DNA of 64,000 nucleotides, from assembly GCF_010389155.1 (NCBI RefSeq), contig NC_057764.1, forward strand, positions 4,712,001-4,776,000, given 5' to 3'. A program made the translations under genes and the position numbers. Positions 1 to 12,267 of this stretch are shown here, in pieces (the first letter of the stretch is position 1; every line of letters begins with the position of its first letter). Source of the stretch: Erigeron canadensis (taxonomy: Eukaryota; Streptophyta; Magnoliopsida; Asterales; Asteraceae). A model generated the notes under the pieces. That model was not told the DNA's origin. It ran no database searches and was given only the letters and a program-made list of their open reading frames with translations.

Positions 1-1245
1 ACATGAGAGCAATTTGAGCCTTAAGCTTTTTGTATTTTAATCTGTAGCTATCATCAGGCTTGTTATACGAAGTTGATGGACCAGATTGTGAGACAAACTG
101 ATTGGACTTGCACTCTTTCATGAAATGACCTTTTCTGCCACACTTAAAGCATGTCAGATTGGTCTTATCAGTGGAAGAACTGTGTGTATTGTGTCCAGTG
201 GGTCTATTAGCTCTGGCTTTGAAACGGTTAAACGTTTTAGCCATCATAGCCATCAGATCATCACTATCAGTTTCATCATAATCTGAAGAGATATTATTCA
301 TGACTCCAGAATTCATTAATTCAAACATCATCTTTTTCATCGAAAATACATTCTCGGAAGACATTAATGCTGCACATGGTGGTTCAGTATGACTAACCAC
401 AAGGGAACTACTGGAAGCATGATTAATAGCATCTTTTTCTGCCTCAATTCTCTGGGCTTGATTCTCTTCAGTGAATCTGAAGGCTCCAAACAAAGATGAC
501 AGAGTATGGGAATGCAAGGTTTTACCTTGTCTCAAGACCATGATCATATGAGACCATTTTGAAGGAAGAATATCACAAAATTTTTCAAGAAGTATGTCCT
601 TGTCCTTTTCTACCCCAACCTCTCTTAACTGGTTTATGATGGACATAAATCTGGTGTAGGTACCAGTTAATGATTCATTGGGTAGGGCAAAAAATGACTC
701 ATACTTCTTATTTAAAGCCGCTTTCCTGGTAACATAGTATCATCACCACCTTCACACTGGTTCACTAGTTCATCCCACATGCTTTTGGCACTGGGATAAA
801 GCACTAGTGTGGGAATAAGAGCTTCAGGAACGGCCCCGAGGATCATGACTTTTAAGGTAGTGTCAATATTGACCAGTCTCCTTTCCTCTTCACACCAGTG
901 TTCCTCTCTCTTTTCCCTCCCAGATCTTGCTCCAGTTGGATCAAGAAGTGGATTGAGAGGACTTCTAGGAATATAGGGTCCTTCATTTAAAATTTTAAGC
1001 ATATTCCTCTCAATACCAGTAACATGTAATAACATCCTATCTTTCCACGTGCCAAATTTGTCACCATTCCCACTGAATTTGGGAACAGGAGTGTTTGAGT
1101 AGTGCACATGCACGTGTGGAGAAGCAGGAATAGGAGGTGGTGGTGGTGTATTATTGTTAGCATGGTCATTGGTTTGTTCAAATTCATTTATGGGTGGAGG
1201 TCCAGTGTTTAAAGGGTTTCCTTTTGTATTCTCTAGGTTGGCCAT
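1..1245 (-). pseudogene. Ty1/copia (Sirevirus-like) gag, partial, frameshifted
   Basis: Gag of the minus-strand retrotransposon whose 5' LTR is 1297-2279; it packages element RNA in cytoplasmic particles. Reading starts at 1245 with a proline-rich N-terminus and continues through a capsid-like region (motifs KFSGNGDKFGTWKDRM and SMWDELVNQCEGGDDTM). A 1 bp loss near 729 closes this frame after 177 codons; the next frame then stays open to the window edge, so the break is recent. A CCHC zinc knuckle, CFKCGRKGHFMKEC, lies near 110-155 and fixes the identity as gag. Protease, integrase, reverse transcriptase and RNase H should lie left of the window. The start lies just inside the PBS, the usual place for copia gag. 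Family assignment is strong; placing it in the Sirevirus lineage is inference from the env-like ORF of the sister copy. Confidence 0.88.
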
Positions 1246-1282
1246 CGAGAGAATGCAGACTAGGCAACTATGTTAGCCTTCT

Positions 1283-1294
1283 GCTCTGATACCA
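1283..1294 (-). other. Primer binding site (initiator tRNA-Met type)
   Basis: On the minus strand, two bases after the LTR end, the sequence reads TGGTATCAGAGC. This is the standard plant copia PBS complementary to the 3' end of initiator tRNA-Met. It proves that 1297-2279 is a 5' LTR and that the element runs leftwards. Confidence 0.92.
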
Positions 1295-1296
1295 AT

Positions 1297-2279
1297 TGTG
1301 AAGTCCCTCACTCAATGGTTTAACCCACAAGTGTAGAATAACAACTCAAGTAATCACTAGATAGGACTAGTATTAAACGTCAAGTAAGCACTAGATAGGA
1401 CTAGTATTACGATAAATATAAATGCAAGAATATATATAACGTAATACGTATTTAAGCAATATAAAGATAAGCAACTAAGTAAATGGTGAGACACAATGTA
1501 ATTTTCAAGTGTATTTTATTTATTGATGTTAAATAAAATACAAGGTTGTTGCGGAACAAGATATTATAAAGTAAGTATCTAAACAACCTATGAATTACAA
1601 GTGATCTAATCTTTGCTAAATAAACTCTTTGATCGAAATACCTAAAGTTGTGAAGTATGACTGTTTAGATCGAGAGTATTTGAGCAAAGGCACCAAATTG
1701 CAAAAGTATGTAATTTGGACGAGGAAGTGACTTGGTATTTATAGGCAAAAAGAATAAATATAATATCCTTTTTGCCGTACAAATATGGTTACATGCATTT
1801 AAGGAAATTACTTTAATTCCTTAAAAGCATTGATCAAAGTACAAGAATAAAGTCACATGATAGTGACTTGTCTTTTAATTAGCCAACCACCTTTACATGC
1901 GTGTAAGGCTTTTAACAAAAAACAAATGGATTGTCCGGTTAAAGGCATGTAAAGGCATAAAGTCAATTCCTCGTAATCAGTGTTCAGACTTGTAAGGTCT
2001 AGAACACTGATAAGGACTTCAGTCAGGAGATCTGGTAAGTCTTCCAGTGAGCTCCGCTATTTGTCAGACTTATTTCTTCAGACTTCAGTCTTCGACTTCA
2101 GTGAGAATGTTCTTCAGTGGAAAGATCTTGACTGGAGTGAAGTCCAGTGAACAAATCTGGTAGAATCCAGATTTCTATACAAGTAAGTTGTTCACTGGTC
2201 TTCACATAATTTCTTGACAAATCTTCAGAGGGCTCCAGTAGTCACGTCTGGAGCGAGTCCAGTAAATCTGGACCTAACA
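1297..2279 (-). repeat. 5' LTR of minus-strand Sirevirus-like element
   Basis: 983 bp LTR reading TGTTAGGTCCAG...GGACTTCACA on the minus strand, with TG/CA ends and a TATA-like box near 1734-1745. It is about 97% identical over the parts compared by eye to the plus-strand LTR at 5575-6558, so the two form a long inverted repeat. Base 2280 onward is already the env-like ORF of the other copy, so 2280-2284 (TGACG) should be one TSD; its partner lies beyond the left edge. Confidence 0.92.
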
Positions 2280-5200
2280 TGACGGATCAGATAAACCAGA
2301 CACAGCTCCAGATTGCTTACTGCTTATGGAATGGGTACAGGGTGGACTTTGCCCAGATCTTCTTTAATGATCTGGTGGACAGATTGAGGGTCAAAAGCAG
2401 GAAGGCCTTCATTCCATACATTCGATTTATGTCCATCATATTCAGAAGGGCCCTGAAGAATGAGTACTCTGTAAATTACAACTCATTTTTCAATGTGTGA
2501 ATATCTGAGGGACCTCAACCAGTTGACCTCATCTCCTACTGAGGTCGACATTCCATCAGTGATGCTCTATCAACTCAGAATTCAAGAAGATGCAATTGCA
2601 TCATCACCTGATGAGGAGGTTGCTGGTGAGCCTCATAATGATGAGGAAATTGTTGATGATGTTACTACTGAAAGGGTGCAACCTATTTCCCAGATCGCTC
2701 CAGATCTTCAGCAGCATGGTGTGAATATTGTTGAAATTCTACCTAATCCCACAAGGCCAAGGAATAGAACTCGTTGTCTTAGGAGAGACGGAGTTCTAGT
2801 ATCATCCCTTCCAGAATCAACTCATTAAGATTCTGGAGAAATTGGTCAGGAAACTGCCCCAGAAACCACTTCCCCAGTACGAGTAAAAGGAAGTGGTGAA
2901 GAAGAAAGAGGATCTTGATCACCTCTTGTCATTCCAGTGGCAACTGCTGAAAGTGGGGACATCATAGGTGTTAATGGGTCCCTAATTGTTGAAGAAGTTA
3001 AGGGGGAACAAGTTAGGCAGGTGGAAGGAGATATGTTGGGGTGGAGAATGTACAAGTAGAGGACCAGGCAGGTGGAACCGGCACAGATTGGGATATGGTT
3101 GATTCTCCACTGTCTGAGGATAATGATTTTGATGTGAATATGAGTTTTCTGGGAGAAGAAGAAATTGATCGCACCATCCACTCTGTCTTCCAGTCAATTC
3201 TATCTGATATTCCTCCTCCACCCCCAGAAAATACACCAACAACCCTTCCAGAACAAACAACAACAACTCTTGAATCACCTTCTGCACCAGAAATTCAACA
3301 TTCTGAACCACTGGTAGTCACCCAACCAACTGAAAATATCACAAGGGTGTTGCCAGTATCATCAATCACCAGAATCACCAATCCTTCCAGTAGTCTCTCC
3401 TCTTCTTCTTCAACCGAGGTCCAAAGCCTTTTTGATAAGGTGGCGGACCTGGAGAGATCACTTCAGGCTTCTTCTCAGGTTATTTCTGACTTCAAAACTA
3501 TAATTTCCAATAATCTTAAGTCAGAAATGAACATTTTTGCTGGAAATGAGAAGATAGTCTTTGAGAAGCTAGATAAACTTGTCATGGCAACAAATAGAAA
3601 TTCTGAATCAATACGAGTTGCAGTCCAGGGAATCAAGGGGGATGTGGTAAGAAGTGTTCAGACTGCCATTCAAACTGAAGTTGCTCAACCTCTCGCAAGT
3701 CTGACTGGTGATGTTCAGAATTTAACCACCAGAATAAGCTCTCTGGAGAGCAGGCCAACCCTGGAGAAAAACTCAGTGGTCAGCACCCTCAGTGATGAAG
3801 TTGTTAGGAAGTTCAGAGGCAATTTGTTGAAAGAAATCACTGAGGAGGTGTCTGAAACTCTCCTTAGAAATCTCCGAGATGGGTTGTTGCCTGAAGTTAT
3901 GAAGATGATTGACGCCCAGTTGCCTTGCCACTTTCCTCAGGATCTTGAGATAATCAAAAAGGAAATGATGCAGTTGAGGAAAACTGTAAACAACATTGCT
4001 CCAATGTCTGGTCGAGCATTTGACTCTGCTGACAGACATAAACTGGATCAGGTGTGGAATCATCTTCAATCTGGAGATGCTTCCAAGGGGGAAGGTTCTA
4101 GTTCTGGTATAGAGAAGGTTGTTGATCTTAAGAAGAAGATTGAAGTCTGGAAGAAGGTTATTGGAGAAGATGTCACTGGTACTGAAGCCAGTGGACAAGT
4201 TGATGAAGAGGCTGCTGGTACTAATGCCAGTGAGCCAGTATTTGAAGAGTTCCCAGACATCCCTACCACAATGAAAAGTCTCAAAAGAAAGAAAGTGGTG
4301 TCTAGGGAACCAACAGATGAAGCAGAAGAGGAATATGTGTCTGCTGATGAGGCCAAGGCAAAGAGACTGGAGCAAGAGTGCATCTTAATTGAAATTTTCA
4401 AGAAGAACTTAAATGATTACTTGATTACTCACCAGTTAGATATGGCCAGGCATGGGACTTTGGATTCTTACAACGCTGGCAGGTTGGGCGTACAAATTGA
4501 AGTTTACAAAAAGATGAAGGATGATCCCAGGCTGAAGAAGTGTCTGGATGCCTTGGATGACGTCTATATTCGATCCATGTATGCTCAGGATGAACAAGTA
4601 TATGATTCTGAAATTTATGGTGTGAGCATACTGGATCTTATTGCCCAGAGAAGAGAAGAATTGAAAAATCTCCAGCAACAAGTAAGGAGTAATGCAACTG
4701 CTCTGGAGCATGAATATAGGAAGAAGGTTAAGGGTTTGCCCAAGGCACCAGCCAGAAAATCCAAAGCTGCCAGAGATGCAGATCTTAGCACCTTCATTCC
4801 CTTGAACACAACTGAAAGGATAAACAAAGAAAAATTTCAATAAGTTGTTGAACAGAGAAAAGTGTCCAGGGAAGTGGATGAAATGGTGAAAAGGGCTCAG
4901 ACAAAAGAAAAGTATGAACATTTGTCACAATTTAGAGCTGATGTCCGATCAATACTGGGTGCTGAGATCCATCTGGAAGAAAATCATGACAACTTCTCTA
5001 AGTTCCATGTCAAACTCTTCAAAGAAGGGAACTTTACTGATGAAAGAAAAGACACCTCAATCAGGGCTTTTGGGTGGTCAGAATTAAGAGAGATTGGTCT
5101 TTCATTCAGGGTAAAGATGTCTCCCAGGATGTTAAATACTTTATGAAGAGGATTGGAAAGGAATGGATGAGGAAGGAATTGATGGAGATGGAGCTGGGCT

Positions 5201-5292
5201 TAAGGACTTCTCTTACTACGTCTTCATCTCCAGGTGTAAAGAGGAAGGCCACTGAAGAGCCAGCTGGGCATGCTGAAAAGAAAAAGGCCTGA
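2279..5292 (+). pseudogene. Env-like third ORF of Sirevirus-like element, 5'-cut and broken
   Basis: Third ORF downstream of pol in the plus-strand copy, the position of the env-like gene of Sireviruses. Its 5' end is cut by the insertion at 2279/2280; the apparent ATG uses the last LTR base and is accidental. The first 70 codons (SRKAFIPYIRFMSIIF region) resemble a block common in Asteraceae retroelement proteins. Frames shift near 2490 and between 2828 and 3041. From 3041 a 600-codon stretch is intact: an acidic, proline- and serine-rich head, then long heptad-like coiled coil at roughly residues 125-340, then a lysine/glutamate-rich tail. A TAA at 4841-4843 interrupts it in frame; the same frame resumes to about 5090, then shifts once more and ends at 5292 in a basic tail (VKRKATEEPAGHAEKKKA). 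No clear membrane segment was seen, so a true envelope function is not supported. Confidence 0.72.
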
Positions 5293-5560
5293 CTCTGATA
5301 TTGTACTTATATTTATTTCATGTTGATGAAATTTTAACTTTCCTCCAGTTGATGTCTATAGATATAAGTTGCAATTCTCTTTTTTACAAGTACTTATCCA
5401 GATTAAGTCTAGAAATTAAAATGTATAAACTGGGAACACTAATGATCTATAAAGTGGCTCTCCAAATATTCAAATTAGACTTAGTCAAATTTTTCCGAGG
5501 ATTCTTCAAGCACAAACTTGTATAGATAAAAGCTTGAAAATCCTTGCATAATTTCTAAAC

Positions 5561-5574
5561 AAATAGGGGGAATT
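5561..5574 (+). other. Polypurine tract
   Basis: AAATAGGGGGAATT lies directly before the TG of the 3' LTR at 5575. It is the plus-strand primer for reverse transcription and sets the orientation of this copy. Confidence 0.88.
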
Positions 5575-6558
5575 TGTTAGGTCCAGATTTACTGGACTCA
5601 CTCCAGACGTAACTACTAGAGCCCTTTGAAGATTTGTCCAGAAATTATGTGAAGACCAGTGAACAACTTACTTGTATAGAAATCTGGATTCCACCAGATT
5701 TGTTCACTGGACTTCACTCCAGTCAAGATCTTTCCACTGAAGAACATTCTCACTGAAGTCGAAGACTGAAGTCTGAAGAAAGAAGTCTGACAAATAGCGG
5801 AGCTCACTGGAAGACTTACCAGATCTCCTGACTGGAGTCCTTGTCAGTGTTCTAGACCTTACAAGTCTGAACACTGATTACGAGGAATTGACTTTATGCC
5901 TTTACATGCCTTTAACCGGACAATCCATTTGTTTTTTGTTAAAAGCCTTACACGCATGTAAAGGTGGTTGGCTAATTAAAAGACAAGTCACTATCATGTG
6001 ACTTTATTCTTGTACTTTAATCAATGCTTTTAAGGAATTAAAGTAATTTCCTTAAATGCATGTAACCATATTTGTACGGCAAAAAGGATATTATATTTAT
6101 TCTTTTTGCCTATAAATACCAAGTCACTTCCTCGTCCAAAACACATACTTTTTGCAATTTGGTGCCTTTGCTCAAATACTCTCGATCTAAACAGTCATAC
6201 TTCACAACTTTAAGTATTTCGACCAAAGAGTTTATTTAGCAAAGATTAGATCACTTGTAATTCATAGGTTGTTTAGATACTTACTTTGTAATATCTTGTT
6301 CCGCAACAACCTTGTATTTTATTTAACATCAATAAATAAAATACACTTGAAAATTACATTGTGTCTCACCAATTACTTACTTGCTTATCTTTATATTGCT
6401 TAAGTACGTATTACGTTATATATATTCTTGCATTTATATTTATCGTAATACTAGTCCTATCTAGTGCTTACTTGACGTTTAATACTAGTCCTATCTAGTG
6501 ATTACTTGACTTGTTATTCTACACTTGTGGGTTAAACCATTGAGTGAGGGACTTTACA
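5575..6558 (+). repeat. 3' LTR of plus-strand Sirevirus-like element
   Basis: 984 bp, TGTTAGGTCC...GGGACTTTACA, preceded by a PPT. TATA box TATAAATA at 6111-6118; AATAAA-rich stretch near 6330. Near-identical to 1297-2279 in inverted orientation. 6559-6563 (CATCA) is the expected right TSD; its partner should lie left of the window beyond the nested minus-strand copy. Confidence 0.92.
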
Positions 6559-7635
6559 CATCAAGATTCTTCATTCGGATTGAGGTGGGAAATACTTAAT
6601 CAAAAGTTTAAGGATCATCAAAAAGCTTGTGGATTTATCCAAGAGCTTACTCTTATATAAGGGTATATGTGAAAGGAAAAATCGAACCTTATTGAACATT
6701 GTGAGATAAACGATGAACCTTAAGACTCTTCCATTTCATTTTGGGATTATGCTCTAGAGATTGCTGCATGCATTCTCAATATGGTTCCAACCAAGAAGGT
6801 TGACAAGACACTGCATGAATGTGGTGTCAAGTGCATCTTAGTAGGACACCTAAAGGAAACAATGGGTTACTACTTCTACTTTCCTACAGAAAAAACCCTG
6901 TCAAGGTATCTCGATTTCCTGAGTTCCTTGAAAGGAAACTCATATCTTAAGAAGACAGTGGGAGGATAATTGAACTTGATGAAACTCAAGAAGATGTGTC
7001 AACTTCTGAAAGCACTAGAAATCTTCAACTTGGGGGGGGGGGAATGTTCAAAAAGATGAATCTCTAGGTGAACTACAAGTTAAAGATGAAGCGATTCCAA
7101 TTCATAGGTCTTCAAGGACAATACGTGCTCGTGAAAGATTAAATCTTATGGTTGAATCTGAAGAACACGTAGTGGGAGATTTGAATGAACCTCCTAATTT
7201 CAATGCTGCATTATCGGATCCGGAGTCCGACAAATGGCTTGAAGCACGGTGGAATGCTTTGAACTAAAAGCAAACTACAGTTCTATGTATGTGATAGAGT
7301 CTGGGTCTATTGCCGTCTCAGAGAGACGACGTAAAGGTTTTCTGGATTAGAAAGTTTATTTTTAGATTTTTACATGATAATCCTCAAAAAACACGCCTAT
7401 GGATCTGTACTATGATAATTCGAGAGCAATTATCATTGCCAATGAACCTGAGGTTCAAAAAGGTGTCAGACATTATCTAAGAAGATATCACTACGTTCGT
7501 GAGCAAATCGAATCGCGTGAAATCAAATTACTTAAAGTTCACACAAATTATAACTTAGCAGATCCTTTTACAAAGGCATTGTCGAAGGGAAACCTCACTA
7601 AGCATGCCGAGGGCATTGGTCTTAGATATTGCTAG
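6559..7635 (+). pseudogene. Ty1/copia pol relic lacking reverse transcriptase
   Basis: Remnant of a second, older copia family into which the plus-strand Sirevirus-like copy inserted. 6690-6965 encodes the end of integrase and following spacer (motifs ILNMVPTKKVDKT and CILVGHLKETMGYYFYFP). 7095-7266 gives the region before reverse transcriptase (RSSRTIRARERLNLMV, then GDLNEPPNFNAALSDPESDKW). An internal deletion then joins directly to the end of RNase H at about 7340-7635 (CDN-like YYDNSRAIIIANEP, and LADPFTKALSKGNLTKHAEG). The catalytic RT core (YVDD region) is missing. Several stops and an 11-G run at 7032-7042 add further breaks. Family identity is strong; it cannot move on its own. Confidence 0.85.
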
Positions 7636-8362
7636 TTATATCATGTAAATTTATGATTGGTATTTGGATAATGGGATGTTAAACAATTGTTATTTTCAAT
7701 AAATGAATTTTTATACGCGGTATAAGAAATTTCATTTTATAATAATTGTGTCCTATATTTGCATCTTTAGATCCATGAATATTTAAAATATTCTAAATGT
7801 CTATTGTCGATTAATTATATGGGAATCTGACTAAAGTAAGACAATTGTTAGAGATTGGTGAAAATATTTGAGGGAATATTATGAAGATGATGGATATCGT
7901 ACCAAACTCACATGATATTCAAAAGGTGAATATTGGACTTACCCCACTTAACGAATTTCCATTTTATGGATCCGCGTCATTAAATGAAATTCGTGAAGTT
8001 ACTTTATTTATCCTTTGACTTGAGATACAAGTGAGTTATGCATGTGTGGATTGTATTTTTAGATATAGTTCTTAACTGTCCTGAACAAGGTAGTAATAAA
8101 GGGTTATTTTTAGAAATGTTAAGAAATGACATGACCAGACACTTGTAGTCAATATAGGATTTGTTCCTTCAATTTGCAATTGAAGTATGATACCATTTGG
8201 CGCCCTCATTAATTAATTTAAGATGTTTGTGTGGCCACACCGAAATGAACTCAAGAGGAAGTCTAGACTAATTTGGTAATCTTGATTAATTGTAAGAGTG
8301 AGAAACATAATCGTTAATTTATGAAATGACATTGATCCATATTCATAATTAACAAGGGTATC
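7636..8362 (+). other. 3' noncoding part of the older copia element
   Basis: AT-rich sequence between the pol stop and the solo LTR insertion; it resumes at 10177-10308 after that insertion. No gene seen. Confidence 0.55.
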
Positions 8363-10171
8363 TGTAACACCCCAATATTTTAAGGTAAAAGAAATTAACC
8401 CTTTTCATAGTTTTAACATTAAATTAATTTCCTAGTATTTTGTTTTGAGTTAAGAGGTTAATTTAGTTGGAACTTTAGTGGCTAGCGGGTATTTTTACCC
8501 ACAAAATATGTTATGGGACGTGGCTAGCAGGGAGAAAAGCCAGCCACCAAGCTTGATGATTCATGTTTTCCCACTAAACTTCCACTCATCCTTTTCACTA
8601 TCTTCTTCCTCTAGTTCTTCTTCAAATCCATGCAATAGAAACTCAAATTAAAGAATTTTAATCTTAGAACAATAACGATAACCATCTCCAATTGTAAAAG
8701 AAATTGAAATTGAGGGTTGTGAGGAAGTGGTGGTGGCCGAAAATTCTAGGAAGAAAAAGGGGAAGAATTGTGATTTGATAACCCTAATTCCTTGTCTCTC
8801 CTTCTTGAGGTAATGATTTCCATAACCCTAATTCTATTTTTTATTAAAATTTAGGGTTCTTAATCTTAGAAATTGGGGGCTTTTGCTATTGGAGATTTTC
8901 AAGTAAAACCTTAACTAAATTTGATTGATAAATGGATAATTGATTGAAAGAATTGTTGTTAATGAAAATCCCCCTTGGTAAGAATCTCATGGTGTTTGAC
9001 TAGTGATTATAAAATAAAGCTTTATTTTGAGAATTTGGAATTGTTGGGAAAGTGTTTAGTAACCAAACACCATAATCTTAGAATTGTTGAATGCAAGTAG
9101 ATGTTTGTAAGAAGTTGAGTCATGGAACTCATAGATGATATGTGATTATTCTTGTATAGGTGTTGAAAAATAAATTGTTGAACTTGTAGCCTTATAGTGT
9201 CAAGTAGCCAAATTGAGGTGAGTATATATGCATATAATCATGTTCTTGTTATTAGAGGTCATAGGTAGGTAAATTCCTATGACCCATTTGTTGATTATTT
9301 TGAGAACTAGTAGGTGGGTAAATTCCTACTAGTCTTATTGTATGCAAGAGCTAATAGATGGGTAAATTCCTACTAGCCAAATTGTCCATGGCCATGTTGA
9401 AAATTGAATGTATGTTGTTCGATTTGTATGAAAGGGCTAGCTTACTAGGCTTATATGGTGCTTGATGCACAAAGTTGAAATGACATGATTATGATTATAT
9501 GTGTATGCATTCACTAAGCGTATCTTACATTTTAGTTGTTTAACTCTTTTATAGGAGTTGGTAGTAGCAAGGGTAAAGAAGCGTTAGAGTGAAGATCAAG
9601 TTGAAGGTTCTTGCCATCTCAAAGGTTGGCATATGGGTAACTTGGGTAGAATGTCCCTTTTGTACTTATGGCTCTTGATATAAGTTCTTTTGGTTAATGT
9701 ATTTTGGTACATTTCTGGAAATTTTAGATTACGGTGGAATTGTAAGTTGTTGGAAGAAACATGTACATGATTTGGTGATTATCCAAGATGGGTAATGACC
9801 CACTTGTGAAACAATGTTGTTGTTGATAGTTCATAGATGGCAAATCTTTTTGCAAAGATGTTTTTGTATGTCTCAAAATGTTTAGTTTAGCTTTTGAAAA
9901 GTTTAGATGTGAAATGATGTTTTGAAGTTTGAGGTTAAAATCTTTGTGCAGGAAAAATGGATTTTTCTCAAAAAGTTCCTGTGCAGTAAGTCCCACTGCG
10001 CCTCAGTCCTGACTCACTGCACTGCAGTGGGCTTTTGGTCAGTTTAAGTCGTAGGTTTCCACTGCGCCGCAGTGGGTGTGTTTTACCTCACTGCGCCGCA
10101 GTGGTGGTCCTGTAATAAATATAAAAAAAAAATTTATTGGACTTCTATTAAAAAAGGTTTGGGTTCTTACA
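8363..10171. repeat. Solo LTR (probably Ty3/gypsy), TSD GTATC
   Basis: 1809 bp segment opening TGTAACACCCC and closing TTCTTACA, flanked by the perfect 5 bp repeat GTATC at 8358-8362 and 10172-10176. No internal coding region, PBS or PPT, which fits an LTR left by LTR-LTR recombination. The last 200 bases hold four near-palindromes of the form CACTGCGCCGCAGTG (9993, 10012, 10059, 10089). Three short imperfect repeats with TAGGTGGGTAAATTCCTA lie at 9260-9380. Ty3/gypsy origin is inferred from the ends and length; lineage and orientation are uncertain. Confidence 0.78.
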
Positions 10172-10318
10172 GTATCTGAACAAAAGGATATTAAAGACTA
10201 AATTATTTCACATTGGCAAAATTTAAGAAACTATTTTTAAATATTTCCGGGAGCATTGGCGTGTTGCTAGACGCTAACCAATGTTATTGCTTTTATGATA
10301 ACGTGCTCAAGTGGGAGC

Positions 10319-11090
10319 TGCTGGAGTGTGATCATGTTATAATAAATCGCATGTCCGAAAATTATTTAAGCCTACAAGGTCACACAAAATAACACGTAAA
10401 CTCTATGTTATTAATTAGTATATTAAAGTAATATATTAATTAGTATAATCACGAAATAATTAATAAACGATTATCTAAATGTTTATTAATGAAAAAAGAT
10501 GGACTTAAGTAAAAATTAGGAATAAGGAATGTTTCTTAATTACTTAAGGGGAGACAGTTTTAGGGTGGGTTTTGTAACCCAACACAAACTTGTTCATCAA
10601 GTTTACTAACCCTAAATATTAATCATATATAAAGAGGGTTACGGATTATTATTTGTAATACAAGGCAAAACCCTAACAAAATAACTCTAAAATATATACG
10701 ATTTATGTCTCGGTCGAAATTAAAAAAACAATAGCATTACGAATTGTGTTCCACTCGTGGAACTCACATAAATCAATTAATTAATGTCATAGCTTAGCAT
10801 TAATTATGGTCATGATTTTCTTATTTGATGGCAATAGTTTTTAACACAAGTGGTTGTGAGATTCGTGATCGGGTACTAGCATACATCATAGGGGTGTCAA
10901 GTGTGTGATTGTAGAGGGGTTTTCCTTTAGACCCTAAATAATAATAATCTTATTATTAAAAATAATATTATTGGAAGCTTTGTGCAAAGGTACACGTTTC
11001 AATTCCCTTCTTTATTAATTAATTTGATTGCATATTTGTTTCGATTCTTCCGTTACACTTTACTCGTGATTAGATGTATACATTCTAACA
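10319..11090 (+). repeat. 3' LTR of the older copia element
   Basis: Preceded by a PPT-like CAAGTGGGAGC at 10308-10318, the usual copia arrangement. The LTR starts TGCTGGAGTGTG and ends ATTCTAACA (772 bp). TATA box CATATATAAAGAGG near 10625. The matching 5' LTR is outside the window, so the boundaries rest on motif position only. Confidence 0.65.
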
Positions 11091-12267
11091 ATAGCATTAT
11101 GGCAACTATTAGATATCCTAATAACGAACTATTTTTGTGGAATTTGAAAATCTCAAAGAATTTGAATTCTTTAGGGTGAATGGTGTAATCGGTTGTTTTC
11201 ACCGGTTCATCCATCGACACATTTTGACACATCGGTTTCTTTACACCTTATTTTTCGGCACTTTTTGGTTTTGGCAAAAAAGAGACAAATCAGCCCATGC
11301 ACCGATAACGTTGACACAGTTTTTGGTATATGTTTTCCTTTAATCTTTTGTGATTAACCTTTTTGGCACAATTTGGTTTCCATCTTAAAGGCCAAATGTC
11401 TCTATCCCATTGATTCTCAAAATTTGATAAAAATTAGTCTTTGAACAAAATTTATTGTTTACTTGTTCGAATACACCCTTCATCCTTATAAGAACACAGC
11501 AAAAATAAAAATCTATAGAAACCAAACCATGTGTATATTTTGACTGAAAATAAAGGTTTAAACCCGAAAGTTTTGTTGCCACTAGTTAGTATTGTCAATC
11601 TTGGCAAAAAGCAAGGCAAAGAGTGTGCAACTTGAGGACGCAAAGTCAGTCAACGCTTTTGACATCTCTATCTAATAAATTGTTCAAACAAGAACAAAAG
11701 GTCCTAAAGTGGATACATACTACGTCACAACGAATCATCCTCATTATATATACAATTTCTAAGTATCATCCTCATTATATATACAATTTCTAAGTAAGAA
11801 TATCTTTAAAGCTACAAGACATGTTAGAATTGATCACTCCCGTTAATATTATAAAATCCTTTGAATGATCAGTTTTGATGTTTCTCTATTAAATCCTGAG
11901 TTGAAATATTGTTTGGTGAAAAATATCATCTACACTTGGCTGTTTGCTACAATAATTTAAGTGGAACACAAATGAGTCGACTAATATCAGATATTTGATA
12001 CCCATTTGACTATTTAAGTGAGACATTTCATAGATCTATTCTTGGCTGATACCAATTTGTTGAATTAATATATCGACAGAGTTAGTACTATTATAAAGAA
12101 AATGATAAATTCTTTTAAACTATCCTCTCAAAAATCATCTTAACTATATGATCATCAGAGAAATTTTAAACTATTTATTAGGAAAAACAAGCATTTCAGA
12201 TATTTCTTAATGACTAGCTAGATGGTCTCCGCCGTCTGACCCCTCAACCATTGTTCCATACCAAAAG
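11091..12267. other. Intergenic; 31 bp duplication
   Basis: No gene recognised; reading frames are short and cross stops. A 31 bp unit is tandemly duplicated at 11734-11795. Confidence 0.5.

Noticed and set aside
3773..4375. 200-codon minus-strand frame
   Set aside because: Antisense shadow of the env-like ORF; no family resemblance and codon pattern fits the plus strand.
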